This document shows, piece after piece, positions 17,149 to 26,348 of a DNA stretch of 64,000 bases (positions are counted from its first letter, which is position 1; the number at the start of each line of letters is the position of its first letter). The stretch is from the NCBI GenBank assembly GCA_934167825.1, contig CAKPLY010000001.1, positions 124,001 through 188,000 on the forward strand, read 5' to 3'. Source of the stretch: an uncultured Bacilli bacterium (lineage in GTDB: Bacteria > Bacillota_I > Bacilli_A > RF39 > UBA660). Below the pieces are notes generated by a model. The model did not search any database. It saw only the letters and a program-made list of their open reading frames with translations, and had not been told where the DNA came from. Position numbers and translations under genes: made by a program.

Positions 17149-19398
17149 TTAATGTTTTCTATTTTGTAATCTTTTGTTTTCTTTCTTATTTTTTATTTTC
17201 TTTCCTTTTTTATTCTTCTTATTTTTCTTACGTTCTCTTCTTATGTTGTTTAACGCTTCTTTTCTTCTTGTTTCTTCTTTTTTATCGTAGTTTAGTTTTT
17301 TATCCATGATTAATTCAAAGTCTACGATACTTCTTTCTTTTTCAGCATTAATTACTTTTATTTTTACTGTGTCACCGAATAAGAATCTTTTGTTAGTTCT
17401 AGTGCTTAGTGCCATATATCCTGTATCATCTACAGTGAAGAAATCTCCTTTTATGTCTTCGAAACGTACTAGGCCTTCTACTGTGTTTGGTAGTTCTACA
17501 AAGATACCAAATGATGTTATACCACTTATTACACCAGTATATATTTCTCCAATATGGTTAGTCATATACTCTGCTTTTTTCATTTTTTCAACATCTCTTT
17601 CACAGTTTACAGAATCTAATTCTTTTTTAGAAGTATGCTCACACATCATAGGTAATTTTGTTTCCCAAGACTCTATATTTTTAGTAGATAAGTCCTTATG
17701 GTAACTTTTAAGTAGTCTATGAAGGATAAGATCCGGATATCTTCTTATGGGACTTGTGAAATGCGAGTAACATGTACTTCCTAATCCAAAGTGACCAATA
17801 TTGATATTTGAATAAACGGCTTTTGCTTGAGTTCTTATTGCAAGATCATTTAATACCATAGAATCTGCTTTTCCTTGGAGTTGTTTTATGATATTTTGTA
17901 AGTCTACTGCTTTAGTTATTTTATTTTTACCTGTTACTACGTATCCTCTTAGGGATAAGAAATTTAGAAATTCACTTACTTTTTCAATGTTTGGTTTATC
18001 ATGTACTCTATATATTGATGGTAAGTCTTGGTAGTATAGATGGGACGCTACTGTTTCATTTGCTAGTATCATAAAGTTTTCTATTAGTTTTTCTCCAGTT
18101 TTTTGTTCTCTTAATTTTATGTCATAAGGAACGCCTTTTTCATCTACTAGAATTTTAGCTTCAGGACTATCAAACTCTATATATCCACGTTTTATCATTT
18201 TCTTTCTTAAGATAGTAGATAGTTCGTTCATAAGAATAAGTTTATCAGCATATGGTTCATAGCCTTTTGGAATAGTATTATTTTCTAGTATTTCATTTAC
18301 TTTGTTGTAAGTCATTTGAATTCTACTTCTTATGATACTTGGAGTTATTTTATAATCTGTTACTTCACCTTTATCATTAACATTCATTATACATGAAAAT
18401 GCAAATCTATCGGTATTAGGGTTTAGGGAACATATACCATTAGATAATTTATGAGGTAACATTGGTACTACTCTATCTACTAGATATACTGATGTAGAAC
18501 GGTAATATGCTTCTTTATCTAGTTCTGTACCTTCTTCCACATAGTAAGATACGTCTGCGATATGTACTCCAAGAGTGTAGCCAGTACTTGTTTTTTCAAT
18601 ACTTACTGCGTCATCAATATCTTTTGTGTCATCTCCATCAATAGTAAATATTACTTCTTCTCTTAAGTCTAGTCTTCCTTCATCAAGGCCTTTTTTTATC
18701 ATATCTTCATCTAATTCTAGTGGGATACTTTTTATTTCTTCTTTTACAGCGCTAGGAAACTCTGGTCTAAAGCCATATTCATAGATGTATGAAAGGATAT
18801 CTACTCCAACATCATTTATATGTCCTATTATTTCTACTATTTCTCCAACGTAATTACCTTCTTTTAAGGGGCGAACTAGTACTTTATGTCCTACTACTGC
18901 ACCATTTAGATATTCATTAGGTATATAAATATTTGTACCTTTTCTATCTGGTTTTACATAGTATTTGTTATCATCATCTTTTTCTAAGACTCCCACTAAA
19001 GGGGTATAATCTCTTTTTATTACTTTGATTATTTTACCTTCGGGGTGGTCAATACTTTTATTTGTTAGTTCTACTAAAACTATATCATTATTTCTTGCAC
19101 TGTTTATGTTATCTACACTGATATAGATATCTTTTGAATCATCTTCTTTATCTACAAAGCCATAACCTTTACTAGTCATTAATAATTTTCCTTTAACTAG
19201 ATGAGAATTACTTAAAAGTAAATATTTCTTCTTTTTATCACTATAGTATACAATACCATTAGAGCATAGTTCATTTAGTGTTTCTTGTAAATTAGTATAC
19301 TCTTCGATAGTGGTAAAATTTAACATATCATTTATTTCTATTAAGGTATATCCTTTCTTTTCTTTGTTATCTAATATATTTAATATTTTTTCTTCCAT
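17149..19398 (-). CDS. rnr: Ribonuclease R
   Basis: 749 aa, full length. N-terminal helix-turn-helix and two cold-shock domains (GKLLMTSKGYGFVDKED) precede the RNB core: IDGDDTKDIDDAVSIE with all catalytic aspartates, then LGVHIADVSYYVEEG, and the HFTSPIRRYPDLILHR motif. An S1 domain (GEIYTGVISGITSFGIFVEL) and a long Lys/Arg-rich tail follow. It is a processive 3'-5' exonuclease that unwinds structured RNA, used in rRNA and tmRNA quality control. It starts an operon with the divergent copy. AAGGAAGG precedes the ATG. Confidence 0.95.
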   Translation of the reverse strand: MEEKILNILDNKEKKGYTLIEINDMLNFTTIEEYTNLQETLNELCSNGIVYYSDKKKKYLLLSNSHLVKGKLLMTSKGYGFVDKEDDSKDIYISVDNINSARNNDIVLVELTNKSIDHPEGKIIKVIKRDYTPLVGVLEKDDDNKYYVKPDRKGTNIYIPNEYLNGAVVGHKVLVRPLKEGNYVGEIVEIIGHINDVGVDILSYIYEYGFRPEFPSAVKEEIKSIPLELDEDMIKKGLDEGRLDLREEVIFTIDGDDTKDIDDAVSIEKTSTGYTLGVHIADVSYYVEEGTELDKEAYYRSTSVYLVDRVVPMLPHKLSNGICSLNPNTDRFAFSCIMNVNDKGEVTDYKITPSIIRSRIQMTYNKVNEILENNTIPKGYEPYADKLILMNELSTILRKKMIKRGYIEFDSPEAKILVDEKGVPYDIKLREQKTGEKLIENFMILANETVASHLYYQDLPSIYRVHDKPNIEKVSEFLNFLSLRGYVVTGKNKITKAVDLQNIIKQLQGKADSMVLNDLAIRTQAKAVYSNINIGHFGLGSTCYSHFTSPIRRYPDLILHRLLKSYHKDLSTKNIESWETKLPMMCEHTSKKELDSVNCERDVEKMKKAEYMTNHIGEIYTGVISGITSFGIFVELPNTVEGLVRFEDIKGDFFTVDDTGYMALSTRTNKRFLFGDTVKIKVINAEKERSIVDFELIMDKKLNYDKKEETRRKEALNNIRRERKKNKKNKKGKKIKNKKENKRLQNRKH

Positions 19399-19474
19399 AA
19401 CTACCTTCCTTTTACTTATAAATATATTATATATTAAAATTTAGAAAAAAGAAATAATAAATACGTATAAAATC

Positions 19475-19500
19475 AAAAAAAGAAAGACTTAACGTCTTTC
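19475..19500 (-). terminator. Intrinsic terminator of rplS
   Basis: A 7-bp stem (482-488 with 494-500) is followed on the minus strand by seven T. It includes the last codons and stop of rplS. Confidence 0.8.
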
Positions 19501-19845
19501 TTTAATCTTATAAGCATTCTTTCTATCTCTTAGGAAATATAATTTAGCTCTTCTTACAACACCTTTTTTAACTACTGTAAGTGATGCAATGTTAGGGCTG
19601 TTAACTGGGAATATTCTTTCTACTCCAATACCAGAAATTACTTTTCTTACTGTAAATGTTTCGCTTACTCCAGTTCCTTTTCTTGCAATTACTAATCCTT
19701 CGAAATTTTGGATTCTTTCTTTTTCTTTTCCACCTTTAACTTCAATAATCTTACATCCTACGTTTACAGTGTCTCCTACTCTAAATTCAGGAATATTTGG
19801 ATTAATTTGTTTTTCAGTGATTTGTTCAATTAGGTTCTTTGCCAC
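19489..19845 (-). CDS. rplS: 50S ribosomal protein L19
   Basis: 118 aa, normal length. Conserved parts are IPEFRVGDTVNVGCKIIEVK, RIQNFEGLVIARKGTGVSE, TFTVRKVISGIGVERIFPVN and VVKKGVVRRAKLYFLRDRKN. L19 sits at the 30S-50S interface. It forms a single-gene transcript with its own promoter and terminator, without the trmD-rimM neighbours common elsewhere. Confidence 0.98.
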   Translation of the reverse strand: MAKNLIEQITEKQINPNIPEFRVGDTVNVGCKIIEVKGGKEKERIQNFEGLVIARKGTGVSETFTVRKVISGIGVERIFPVNSPNIASLTVVKKGVVRRAKLYFLRDRKNAYKIKERR

Positions 19846-19910
19846 GATTATTCACACTCCTTTATAAATATAACAATCATATATAGATATATAAAGCGGA
19901 TTGCTTAATA

Positions 19911-19939
19911 ATAATAGCATATTTTTATAGATTATTCAA
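19911..19939 (-). promoter_or_regulatory. Promoter of rplS
   Basis: TTGAAT (19934-19939) and TATTAT (19911-19916) on the minus strand have a 17-nt spacer. An AAAGGAG ribosome site lies further down the leader. Confidence 0.65.
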
Positions 19940-19956
19940 GTGTTTTGTTTAAAAAT

Positions 19957-21267
19957 CTATTTTTTTTCACTTGGTTTATTGTTTGTTTTTTCGTTTTTTT
20001 GTTTTTCTACAATAACTCTTGATATGTTTTTAGTGTTAAGTTTAGATATAACACCTACAAATTCTTCATAGTTTAATTCTTTAATCATTGGTATTACATC
20101 ATCTTTTAAGGTGTTATCAAATAAGATATTATCCACTATCATATCGTTTACTAGTTCTATATTATCATATAAGTATATTTCGTTACTTACAAGTACTCTT
20201 TTTTTTCTTTCAAAGTCTTTTTCTAAGACATTTAAATCTGCAAAAATTTCAGTAATTTTTTTATCTAATTCTTTATATTTTGGTGTTTCATTTATTAATG
20301 ATAAAAGAATATGAGTATCACAGTTTAGTACATTAAAATATACACTGTTAGTAATTATTCCTGCTTCTTTAAGGGTATAATCAAAGTCACTTGTGTCGTC
20401 AAATAAAGAAGATAACATTATATATAGATATAAACTTAGTTTTCTTTTGTCAATATCTTTGAGGTATGGTATTTTTACATTGTATGAATATTTTGGTATA
20501 TCAGTATTTATGTTTATTATACTTTTTTCTTTTACTACTTCATCTGGTTCTTTTATTTCTTTTATGCTAGTTTTAAATGTTTTTGCAAACTCTTTTTTAT
20601 TTTGATTTTCTTTGATACTAGAAAGAACTTCTTCAGGGTCAAATGATCCTGTTATAACTAGAAACATATTACTTGGATGATAAAAAGTGTTATAACAAGT
20701 ATATAATAAGTCTTTGGTAATACTATTTACTTCACCGTGAGTTCCTATTATGCTTTCTTTAAAGTTATTTTTCTTAAAGATACATTTTCTTATTTCATCA
20801 TATAAGATATCTGTTGGTCTATCATCACACATATTTATTTCTTCGTTTATTATTCCTTTTTCACTTTCTACATTTTCCTCAGTAAAGTATGGACTTTGTA
20901 CGTAGTCTAGTAAAAAGTTTATGTTTTCTATAAGGTTATTTGTACCATAAAACAAGTATGTTGTATTTTTGAATGTTGTATATGCGTTACACATAGTTCC
21001 TGTTTTAGCATAAAATTCCATTGGTTGTGGGTCTTGTTCTTGTGCAAAAAGTTTATGTTCTAGAAAGTGTGCAATACCGTTTGGTACTTTTATAAAGTCT
21101 TTTTCACCATTGGGGATAAACTCATTATAGATTGAACCAAACTTAGTTGTAAATGTTACGATATTATTATGATATCTATTGTTGTTATATAAATATACTT
21201 CCATACCATTATCTAGTTTTTCATAGTAGATTACTTCATTTACTCCTTTAATATTAATCTTTTTCAT
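19957..21267 (-). CDS. M16-family zinc peptidase (YmfH-like)
   Basis: 436 aa. The inverted zinc motif HFLEH with EE further down (IAHFLEHKLF near residue 68; ESEKGIINEEINM near 137) is intact, so this should be the catalytic partner. It is the typical YmfH member of the YmfF/YmfH pair of Bacillota M16 peptidases, thought to act as a heterodimer on short peptides. The start overlaps the end of the upstream M16 gene by 14 nt, giving coupled expression. The C-terminus is a Lys/Asn-rich tail. Confidence 0.9.
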   Translation of the reverse strand: MKKINIKGVNEVIYYEKLDNGMEVYLYNNNRYHNNIVTFTTKFGSIYNEFIPNGEKDFIKVPNGIAHFLEHKLFAQEQDPQPMEFYAKTGTMCNAYTTFKNTTYLFYGTNNLIENINFLLDYVQSPYFTEENVESEKGIINEEINMCDDRPTDILYDEIRKCIFKKNNFKESIIGTHGEVNSITKDLLYTCYNTFYHPSNMFLVITGSFDPEEVLSSIKENQNKKEFAKTFKTSIKEIKEPDEVVKEKSIININTDIPKYSYNVKIPYLKDIDKRKLSLYLYIMLSSLFDDTSDFDYTLKEAGIITNSVYFNVLNCDTHILLSLINETPKYKELDKKITEIFADLNVLEKDFERKKRVLVSNEIYLYDNIELVNDMIVDNILFDNTLKDDVIPMIKELNYEEFVGVISKLNTKNISRVIVEKQKNEKTNNKPSEKK

Positions 21268-22522
21268 TGTTAGACTCCTTACCTAAAGTAAATATACTAT
21301 ATAATTTTAGTTTTTTACTTACTTTTACTACGTCTTCTTTAGTTACTTTACTAAATGCTTCGATTCTTTCTTCGAAAAGAGCAGAACCTACTAAATCTTT
21401 AGCGTAGTATGTATTTAATATACCACTAGGATTATCCATACTTGCTATTATACTGCTTGTTATTGTTTCTTTAGCAGAAGTAAATACATCATCACTTATT
21501 TTACCTTTTTCTATGTTAGAAAGTGTTTTCTTAATTAGTTTTACTACTTTATCTTTGTTCTTATAACTTATACCAGAATAGATAAACAAGATATTATCAT
21601 ATGGTTTTACATCAGCATTTATGTAGTAACACAAACTATTTTTTTCTCTTACATCATCAAATAACATGGAACAGGCTGAACCTCCAAGAATTTCATTATA
21701 GACTCTTATTACATACTTTCTTTCAAAGTCTGTAAGATTATGCAGGGCATATAACATAGTAAGTTGAGTTTGATTTGTGTTGTCTTCTAAGGATGCAGTT
21801 TTAACTCTTTTAGTAAGTGGAAGTTCTTTTACTAGAATATCATTTTTTTCTTTTTTATATGTAGATATTTTTAGTTTATCTTTCAACATTTCTTTTAAGG
21901 TAGAAGCATCAATGTTACCAATAAATAATATATCTACAGTGTCTTCTTTTAACATCTTTTTGTAATATTCATATAATTTATGTTCGTCAATGTTATTTAA
22001 CTCTTCTATTTTACCATAACTACTATTAGAATAAGGCATATCTTTAGCTGTTTGAAATAAGTTTAGTAAGGCATATTTTAGCTTGTTATCAGTAAGTGAT
22101 ATAATTGATTTTTCTATTTTCTTTTTACATTTATTTACTACATCTTTATTAAAAGAAGAGTCTACTACTAATGGGTTAAATATAGTATCTAAATAAAACG
22201 ATATAGATTCAGCATTCATCCCTTCTTCAGTGTATTTTTCGTCTAGGAATCTTGTTTTAAATGATATTGTTGTATCGTTTCCTATTCTAGAAAAGGAAGA
22301 AACTATTTTTAGGTCGTATAGATTTTCTGTTTCTTTTACAAAATCTCTTTCTGTTTTATATTTCATATTTGAATCCATTAGAACTGTTTTTAAGAGATTT
22401 CTTATTGTGATATTGTTATCTAATTTTGATCTGAATATAGTTTCCATTGTATTTGTTTTAAATTTATCTGTTGTTATTACATGCAAGGATACTGAACCCA
22501 TAAATATTTTTTCATAATTCAT
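21254..22522 (-). CDS. M16-family peptidase-like protein (YmfF-like, non-catalytic)
   Basis: The start is taken at 22522 (MNYEKIFMGS), 9 nt after AAAGGA; the frame also contains a TTG three codons earlier. The M16 fold can be recognised (ETIFRSKLDNNITIRNLLKT; NEILGGSACSMLFDDVREKN; SLCYYINADVKPYDN) but no HxxEH motif occurs, so it is the structural, inactive half of the YmfF/YmfH pair. The RxxY-type substrate-binding motif is approximated by REKNSLCYY. It is cotranscribed with the active partner. Confidence 0.88.
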   Translation of the reverse strand: MNYEKIFMGSVSLHVITTDKFKTNTMETIFRSKLDNNITIRNLLKTVLMDSNMKYKTERDFVKETENLYDLKIVSSFSRIGNDTTISFKTRFLDEKYTEEGMNAESISFYLDTIFNPLVVDSSFNKDVVNKCKKKIEKSIISLTDNKLKYALLNLFQTAKDMPYSNSSYGKIEELNNIDEHKLYEYYKKMLKEDTVDILFIGNIDASTLKEMLKDKLKISTYKKEKNDILVKELPLTKRVKTASLEDNTNQTQLTMLYALHNLTDFERKYVIRVYNEILGGSACSMLFDDVREKNSLCYYINADVKPYDNILFIYSGISYKNKDKVVKLIKKTLSNIEKGKISDDVFTSAKETITSSIIASMDNPSGILNTYYAKDLVGSALFEERIEAFSKVTKEDVVKVSKKLKLYSIFTLGKESNNEKD

Positions 22523-22556
22523 TTTAACCAATCCTTTCCCTATTTATTTTAACCAA

Positions 22557-23270
22557 TTACTTTATTTTTAAACTAGATTCTAGTGCTAAAGTTATCATTT
22601 TATCTAATGCTTTTTCTCTATCAGTACTAGATAGTTTTTCTGTAAAGCAAAATGAGTCTGTTACAGTTAGGATACAGCTTGCTCTTTTTTTAGAAACGTT
22701 AGCATTGTTAAATAGAGCAAATGTTTCCATTTCTACTCCTAAAACTGAGTATTTATCTCTTTTTTCTATGTAGTTATTATTTTGTTCATAGAATACATCT
22801 GCACAGTAAATGTTACCTAGTATTAAGTTTATATTTTTTTCTTTGGCAGTATTTGATATTATGTCATTTAATGTCTTTGATGATGCTATTTTATTATACT
22901 TATATCCATTTTGGACAAGTGCATAAGTTGATTCGCTTATAGAATTATCTACTAAGATTAAATCATTTAGTTTTAGTGCATCACTATAAGCACCACAACT
23001 TCCTATTCTAATAATGTTTTCTACATCATAAAAATTAAATAATTCATAAGAATATATACCTATTGATGGGTTACCCATACCTGATGGAAATATTGTTATT
23101 AGTTTATCTTTATAGTAACCAGTGTATGCTGTTATTCCTCTTACTAGATTTACTAATTTTGCTTTTTGTAAGTATTTTTTTGCTATATATTCAGCCCTTT
23201 TTGGATCTCCGGGCATTAGAACTGTGCTTGCTATATCTTCTTTTTTTGCTTCAATGTGAACTGTTGGCAT
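22557..23270 (-). CDS. deoD: Purine-nucleoside phosphorylase (DeoD type)
   Basis: 237 aa, the normal hexameric PNP size. Motifs are MPTVHIEAKKEDIASTVLMP, GDPKRAEYIAKKYL, SGMGNPSIGIYSYELF, IRIGSCGAY and VLGVEMETFALF, followed by a catalytic region ending TVTDSF. It phosphorolyses purine (deoxy)nucleosides to base and ribose-1-phosphate in purine salvage. It has a separate promoter and a GGAGG site. The next gene downstream, the M16 pair, begins 35 nt on and may be read from the same transcript. Confidence 0.95.
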   Translation of the reverse strand: MPTVHIEAKKEDIASTVLMPGDPKRAEYIAKKYLQKAKLVNLVRGITAYTGYYKDKLITIFPSGMGNPSIGIYSYELFNFYDVENIIRIGSCGAYSDALKLNDLILVDNSISESTYALVQNGYKYNKIASSKTLNDIISNTAKEKNINLILGNIYCADVFYEQNNNYIEKRDKYSVLGVEMETFALFNNANVSKKRASCILTVTDSFCFTEKLSSTDREKALDKMITLALESSLKIK

Positions 23271-23297
23271 AAATTTCCTCCTTTATCTTATAAATAA

Positions 23298-23326
23298 ATG
23301 ATATCATATTTTTATGCTTTTAGCAA
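23298..23326 (-). promoter_or_regulatory. Promoter of deoD
   Basis: Minus-strand TTGCTA (23321-23326) and TATCAT (23298-23303) have a 17-nt spacer, about 28 nt before the start. Confidence 0.6.
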
Positions 23327-23331
23327 GCACT

Positions 23332-23356
23332 AAAAAGAAGCCTACTTCTAGACTTC
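23332..23356 (-). terminator. Intrinsic terminator of gene 23376-24068
   Basis: An 8-bp stem (337-344 with 349-356, one G-U) and 4-nt loop lead into TTTTT on the minus strand. Confidence 0.7.
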
Positions 23357-23375
23357 ATTATATAATGTATTATAA

Positions 23376-24068
23376 TTATTTTACTCTTCTTTTTGTTTTA
23401 ATATCTGTTTTTAATACACATACATAGTTATCGTTAAATGTTGTTTCTTCTTTAGAGTATGGAAGTATTAATTTGCTTTCTAGATCTCTTAAAAATTTTA
23501 TTTTATCTTTCATATCTTTATCATAGATACTTCCATATATTCCCATAACTATATTATTTTTACCACTATTATGAATATCTACCCAACATTTAGCGTTTTC
23601 TTTTACATATGGATTTTCTGTAATAAAAGTATATGGTTTATCTATACTAGGCAAGTGAATAATGCTTCCTGTACTAAACATTGCATTATTTCTTTCATAT
23701 AGCAATGGGTCACCATTATAATTTACTGCAAAGTAATATGGTAAAATATTATCTTTCTTCTTACCTAACTTATTAAATCCTATATGATATGGTGTAATTA
23801 TTTTTATATCACTTGATGGAGTTATGCTATCTAATACTCCCTTACCTACTTCATAAGTTGTATTTAAATCTATTTCATCAAGTCCCATATAAGAAAGTGT
23901 TTCTATATAGTTTTCTATCATAGACTCTCTTGAAGCATACCAGTCACATAATTCTTTATAAAATTGTTTTGATGTTATTGTTCCTAAATAATCGTTAGTT
24001 GCTTCTTTGTATTGTAACGCTAAAAATATTAAGTATTCTTTCATTATATTTTGTTCTTTTGTATCCAT
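23376..24068 (-). CDS. Protein of unknown function, 230 aa
   Basis: I do not recognise this family. It is soluble in appearance, without signal peptide or membrane segment. It has an N-terminal helical part (KEYLIFLALQYKEATNDYLG) and a C-terminal mixed part with HIGFNKLGKKKDNILPYYFA and CWVDIHNSGKNNIVMGIYG. GGGGGAA precedes the ATG. It forms its own transcription unit: a near-consensus promoter begins within the stop region of the surface-protein gene upstream, and a terminator follows. Confidence 0.6.
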   Translation of the reverse strand: MDTKEQNIMKEYLIFLALQYKEATNDYLGTITSKQFYKELCDWYASRESMIENYIETLSYMGLDEIDLNTTYEVGKGVLDSITPSSDIKIITPYHIGFNKLGKKKDNILPYYFAVNYNGDPLLYERNNAMFSTGSIIHLPSIDKPYTFITENPYVKENAKCWVDIHNSGKNNIVMGIYGSIYDKDMKDKIKFLRDLESKLILPYSKEETTFNDNYVCVLKTDIKTKRRVK

Positions 24069-24134
24069 AATATTTCCCCCTTATAATTAAATACTATTCT
24101 ATAGTTGTGATACTTTTTCCTGTTTGTGGGTATT

Positions 24135-24163
24135 AGTATAGCATAAATGATATGGGTTGTCAA
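24135..24163 (-). promoter_or_regulatory. Promoter of gene 23376-24068
   Basis: Minus-strand TTGACA (24158-24163) and TATACT (24135-24140) have a 17-nt spacer. The -35 box begins 4 nt after the TAA of the upstream surface gene. Confidence 0.8.
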
Positions 24164-24166
24164 GGG

Positions 24167-26089
24167 TTAGGAAACTTGTGTTAAGGTTGATCTAGTTCCA
24201 TAACCAACATCTCCTCCCGTATAAAAACCAAATTTCAAACCTCCACCTAGGCCGTTACTATAAATGCTACCACGGCAAAACCAAGAAAAAGTATTATAAG
24301 GAAAGTACGCATATTCATTATACCAACTACTATTATTAGATGAAACTATTTCGCTTGTGGCATCTCCTAATCTTCCCCTGTTATACGCTGTTTGACTATT
24401 TTTTGTTGTTCCATATGCATATGATGTTAAATATTTTATAGTATCAGTGTTGTACGTAAAATTAGTTCCTGCGTCACTCGCGTAGTATGTATATGTTGTT
24501 CCACTAGAGCTTGACATATTACCCATTACATATTCACTATATCCTCCTACAATATCGTATACTCCATAAACATTACCAGTAGTAGAAGCAAGTACTCCTT
24601 TTGTTCCATTATATTTATTTGCATCAGTGGTACATGTTGTACTTGAACTACTCGCAGACACTTTATCTCCTCCTATTCCTGTTGTATATTTGTTACAGTT
24701 GTTTATTGTTGTTTTTGTACAACTTCCATTTGTACACCTTCCATAATTCGAATAAGTTAAATATATTACTGCTCCCCACTCCATATTTGTTATCATATGT
24801 GAATCAGTGCTTGTTCTTGATGTTGGTAATCCATATATATTACTCTCTTTTTGCATATCATATATTGCTTTCCAGAAGTTAGATACCGAATTATTTCCCC
24901 ATGATGTTGCATTTGGAAGTATTCTTGGTGTTAATGTTGCATTATTTCCTTCTCCAATTGAGTAAGATGTTTTTTCACTTGAAAGTTCAAATTTCCCCAT
25001 CCAAAATCCTCTTAAATCATCGTTTCCAAAAGTAAATGCCGGATGAGTATAATAGTCTCCATTACTACCTGTGCATGTTTCGTTTGGACTTCCTGCATTC
25101 TCACTAGATTCTGCATAACTATATGTACAAGAAATTGTACCCGTTGATGCAATATCATCCTCAAAAACTATATCTATTCCTATAGTTTGTGCATTATAAC
25201 TTTTTGTCCCTATTACTTTATCCTTATTCCATACTTTATATTTATATCTTGGTATCCATACATAGAATGCTAGGATATCCGCATCTGTTATAGTCGTTCC
25301 TGCACTTGCATTTTGATAGGTACTTCTGTTTGTTGATGATACCAGCACTGCATTTGCCCATTTCTTCTGGTCATAATCATACCAGCCGTAAGTTGAGGTT
25401 GAACTTTCAGTATCTGCCTTTACCCAAGTAGAAGTAGATTCATCATATACTACTGGTATCATACCATCAGCAAGCATAGGCCTATTTGCGCCACTATTGT
25501 CTAATTTGATATTAGTATTTTCGTCTTCTTTACAAGCATCTAAGTATCCTACTAGACTACCGCCTTGCATAGTTATAGGATTTTCCATATTACCATCTAT
25601 ATAGATTATTAATTTAAATGATACCCTAGAAGATAATCCCACTTCGTAATTGTCCAAAAGAATTATGCTGGAGTTATTATTAACAGCTTTAAAGTTACCT
25701 TTAGTGTATACTGTATAACTAGAGTTATTTGTGTTAGTCATAAGTACATACTTAAAACTTTCTTCTTTTAGATTATCAGTTATAGTAGTTATATGAAATT
25801 TTACTGTCACATTAGCAGTTTCGTTAGTTTGATTATCTATACTAAAAGTAGTAGATTCTCCATCTATTGTATAATCGAATATTGGACCAATATTATTTAT
25901 TTCTATATTATCTCCTTTAGTGCAATAAAATCCTGAAATATCCCCAATACGTAAAGTAAGTTCAGTGTTTTCTTGACTCCTCCATATAGTTAAAGCATAA
26001 GTTCCTACTAATGCTATTACTATTAAACATATTACTATTATCATTAGTTTTACTATTTTACTTTTATTATTTACTTCTACATTTTCCAT
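24167..26089 (-). CDS. Phase-variable cell-surface protein with FGE-like (C-type-lectin-fold) C-terminal domain
   Basis: 640 aa. The N-terminal anchor helix (residues about 12-35, LMIIVICLIVIALVGTYALT) precedes a beta-sandwich-like stalk (40-190). Then come the family module (IPVVYDESTSTWVKADTESS; YGWYDYDQKKWANAVLV) and a formylglycine-generating-enzyme-like domain: FYVWIPRYKYKVW, GFWMGKFELSS, TNMEWGAVIYLT, STTGNVYGVYDIVGGYSEYV and RGRLGDATSE. Nearly every position up to residue about 600 matches the 56859 protein, after which the last 35 residues (SWFCRGSIYSNGLGGG onward) differ. DGR targets use this fold and this position for variation. The gene lies behind a G-tract leader and attenuator and is predicted OFF in this sequence (10 G). 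Confidence 0.82.
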   Translation of the reverse strand: MENVEVNNKSKIVKLMIIVICLIVIALVGTYALTIWRSQENTELTLRIGDISGFYCTKGDNIEINNIGPIFDYTIDGESTTFSIDNQTNETANVTVKFHITTITDNLKEESFKYVLMTNTNNSSYTVYTKGNFKAVNNNSSIILLDNYEVGLSSRVSFKLIIYIDGNMENPITMQGGSLVGYLDACKEDENTNIKLDNSGANRPMLADGMIPVVYDESTSTWVKADTESSTSTYGWYDYDQKKWANAVLVSSTNRSTYQNASAGTTITDADILAFYVWIPRYKYKVWNKDKVIGTKSYNAQTIGIDIVFEDDIASTGTISCTYSYAESSENAGSPNETCTGSNGDYYTHPAFTFGNDDLRGFWMGKFELSSEKTSYSIGEGNNATLTPRILPNATSWGNNSVSNFWKAIYDMQKESNIYGLPTSRTSTDSHMITNMEWGAVIYLTYSNYGRCTNGSCTKTTINNCNKYTTGIGGDKVSASSSSTTCTTDANKYNGTKGVLASTTGNVYGVYDIVGGYSEYVMGNMSSSSGTTYTYYASDAGTNFTYNTDTIKYLTSYAYGTTKNSQTAYNRGRLGDATSEIVSSNNSSWYNEYAYFPYNTFSWFCRGSIYSNGLGGGLKFGFYTGGDVGYGTRSTLTQVS

Positions 26090-26111
26090 AATTTTTACTC
26101 CTTAAGGCAAC

Positions 26112-26162
26112 AAAAAAACTATAGATAAAAACTATCTATTTCTAGATATTTTATCTATAGTT
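26112..26162 (-). terminator. Attenuator terminator between leader ORF and surface gene
   Basis: A 14-bp outer stem (117-130 with 149-162) encloses a 6-bp inner stem capped by GAAA; seven T follow in the transcript. It ends about 22 nt before the surface-gene start. Its 5' arm and loop are the last codons of the 9-G reading frame of the leader. Confidence 0.85.
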
Positions 26163-26186
26163 ATATTCTTTGTTATTATATTGTTA

Positions 26187-26252
26187 TTATATGTTAATTG
26201 CCCCCCCCCCGATAGCATAAATGTTATAATTTATAAAATTTAATTTATTCAT
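26187..26252 (-). CDS. Leader peptide ORF with G10 tract (frameshifted, short form)
   Basis: The ATG at 26252 follows AAAGGAG by 9 nt. It reads MNKLNFINYNIYAIGGG and then AINI before TAA (21 aa) because the tract has 10 G. Removing one G would extend the frame to 39 codons, ending IDKISRNR at a TAG (26132-26134) inside the terminator hairpin. That is the same ending as the intact leader at 61551-61670. Start region, tract and ending are conserved at three loci, so this is a functional regulatory ORF and not chance. Confidence 0.8.
   Translation of the reverse strand: MNKLNFINYNIYAIGGGAINI
26201..26210 (-). repeat. Homopolymeric G tract (10 G on the coding strand)
   Basis: A run of ten C on the plus strand in a very AT-rich intergenic region, inside the leader ORF. 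It is prone to slippage; the corresponding tract at 61620-61628 has nine. Confidence 0.9.
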
Positions 26253-26310
26253 AATGAGGAGCTCCTTTCTAGAATTTGTAATTATTCACATATCTTTAAC
26301 ATACAAGTAA

Positions 26311-26339
26311 ATGATATCACACTTTTGGTGTTTTATCAA
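26311..26339 (-). promoter_or_regulatory. Promoter of the leader-surface protein unit
   Basis: Minus-strand TTGATA (26334-26339) and TATCAT (26311-26316) have a 17-nt spacer, followed at about 40 nt by the leader ribosome site. The -10 box is the same at the two other loci. Confidence 0.75.
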
Positions 26340-26348
26340 TATGTTTTT

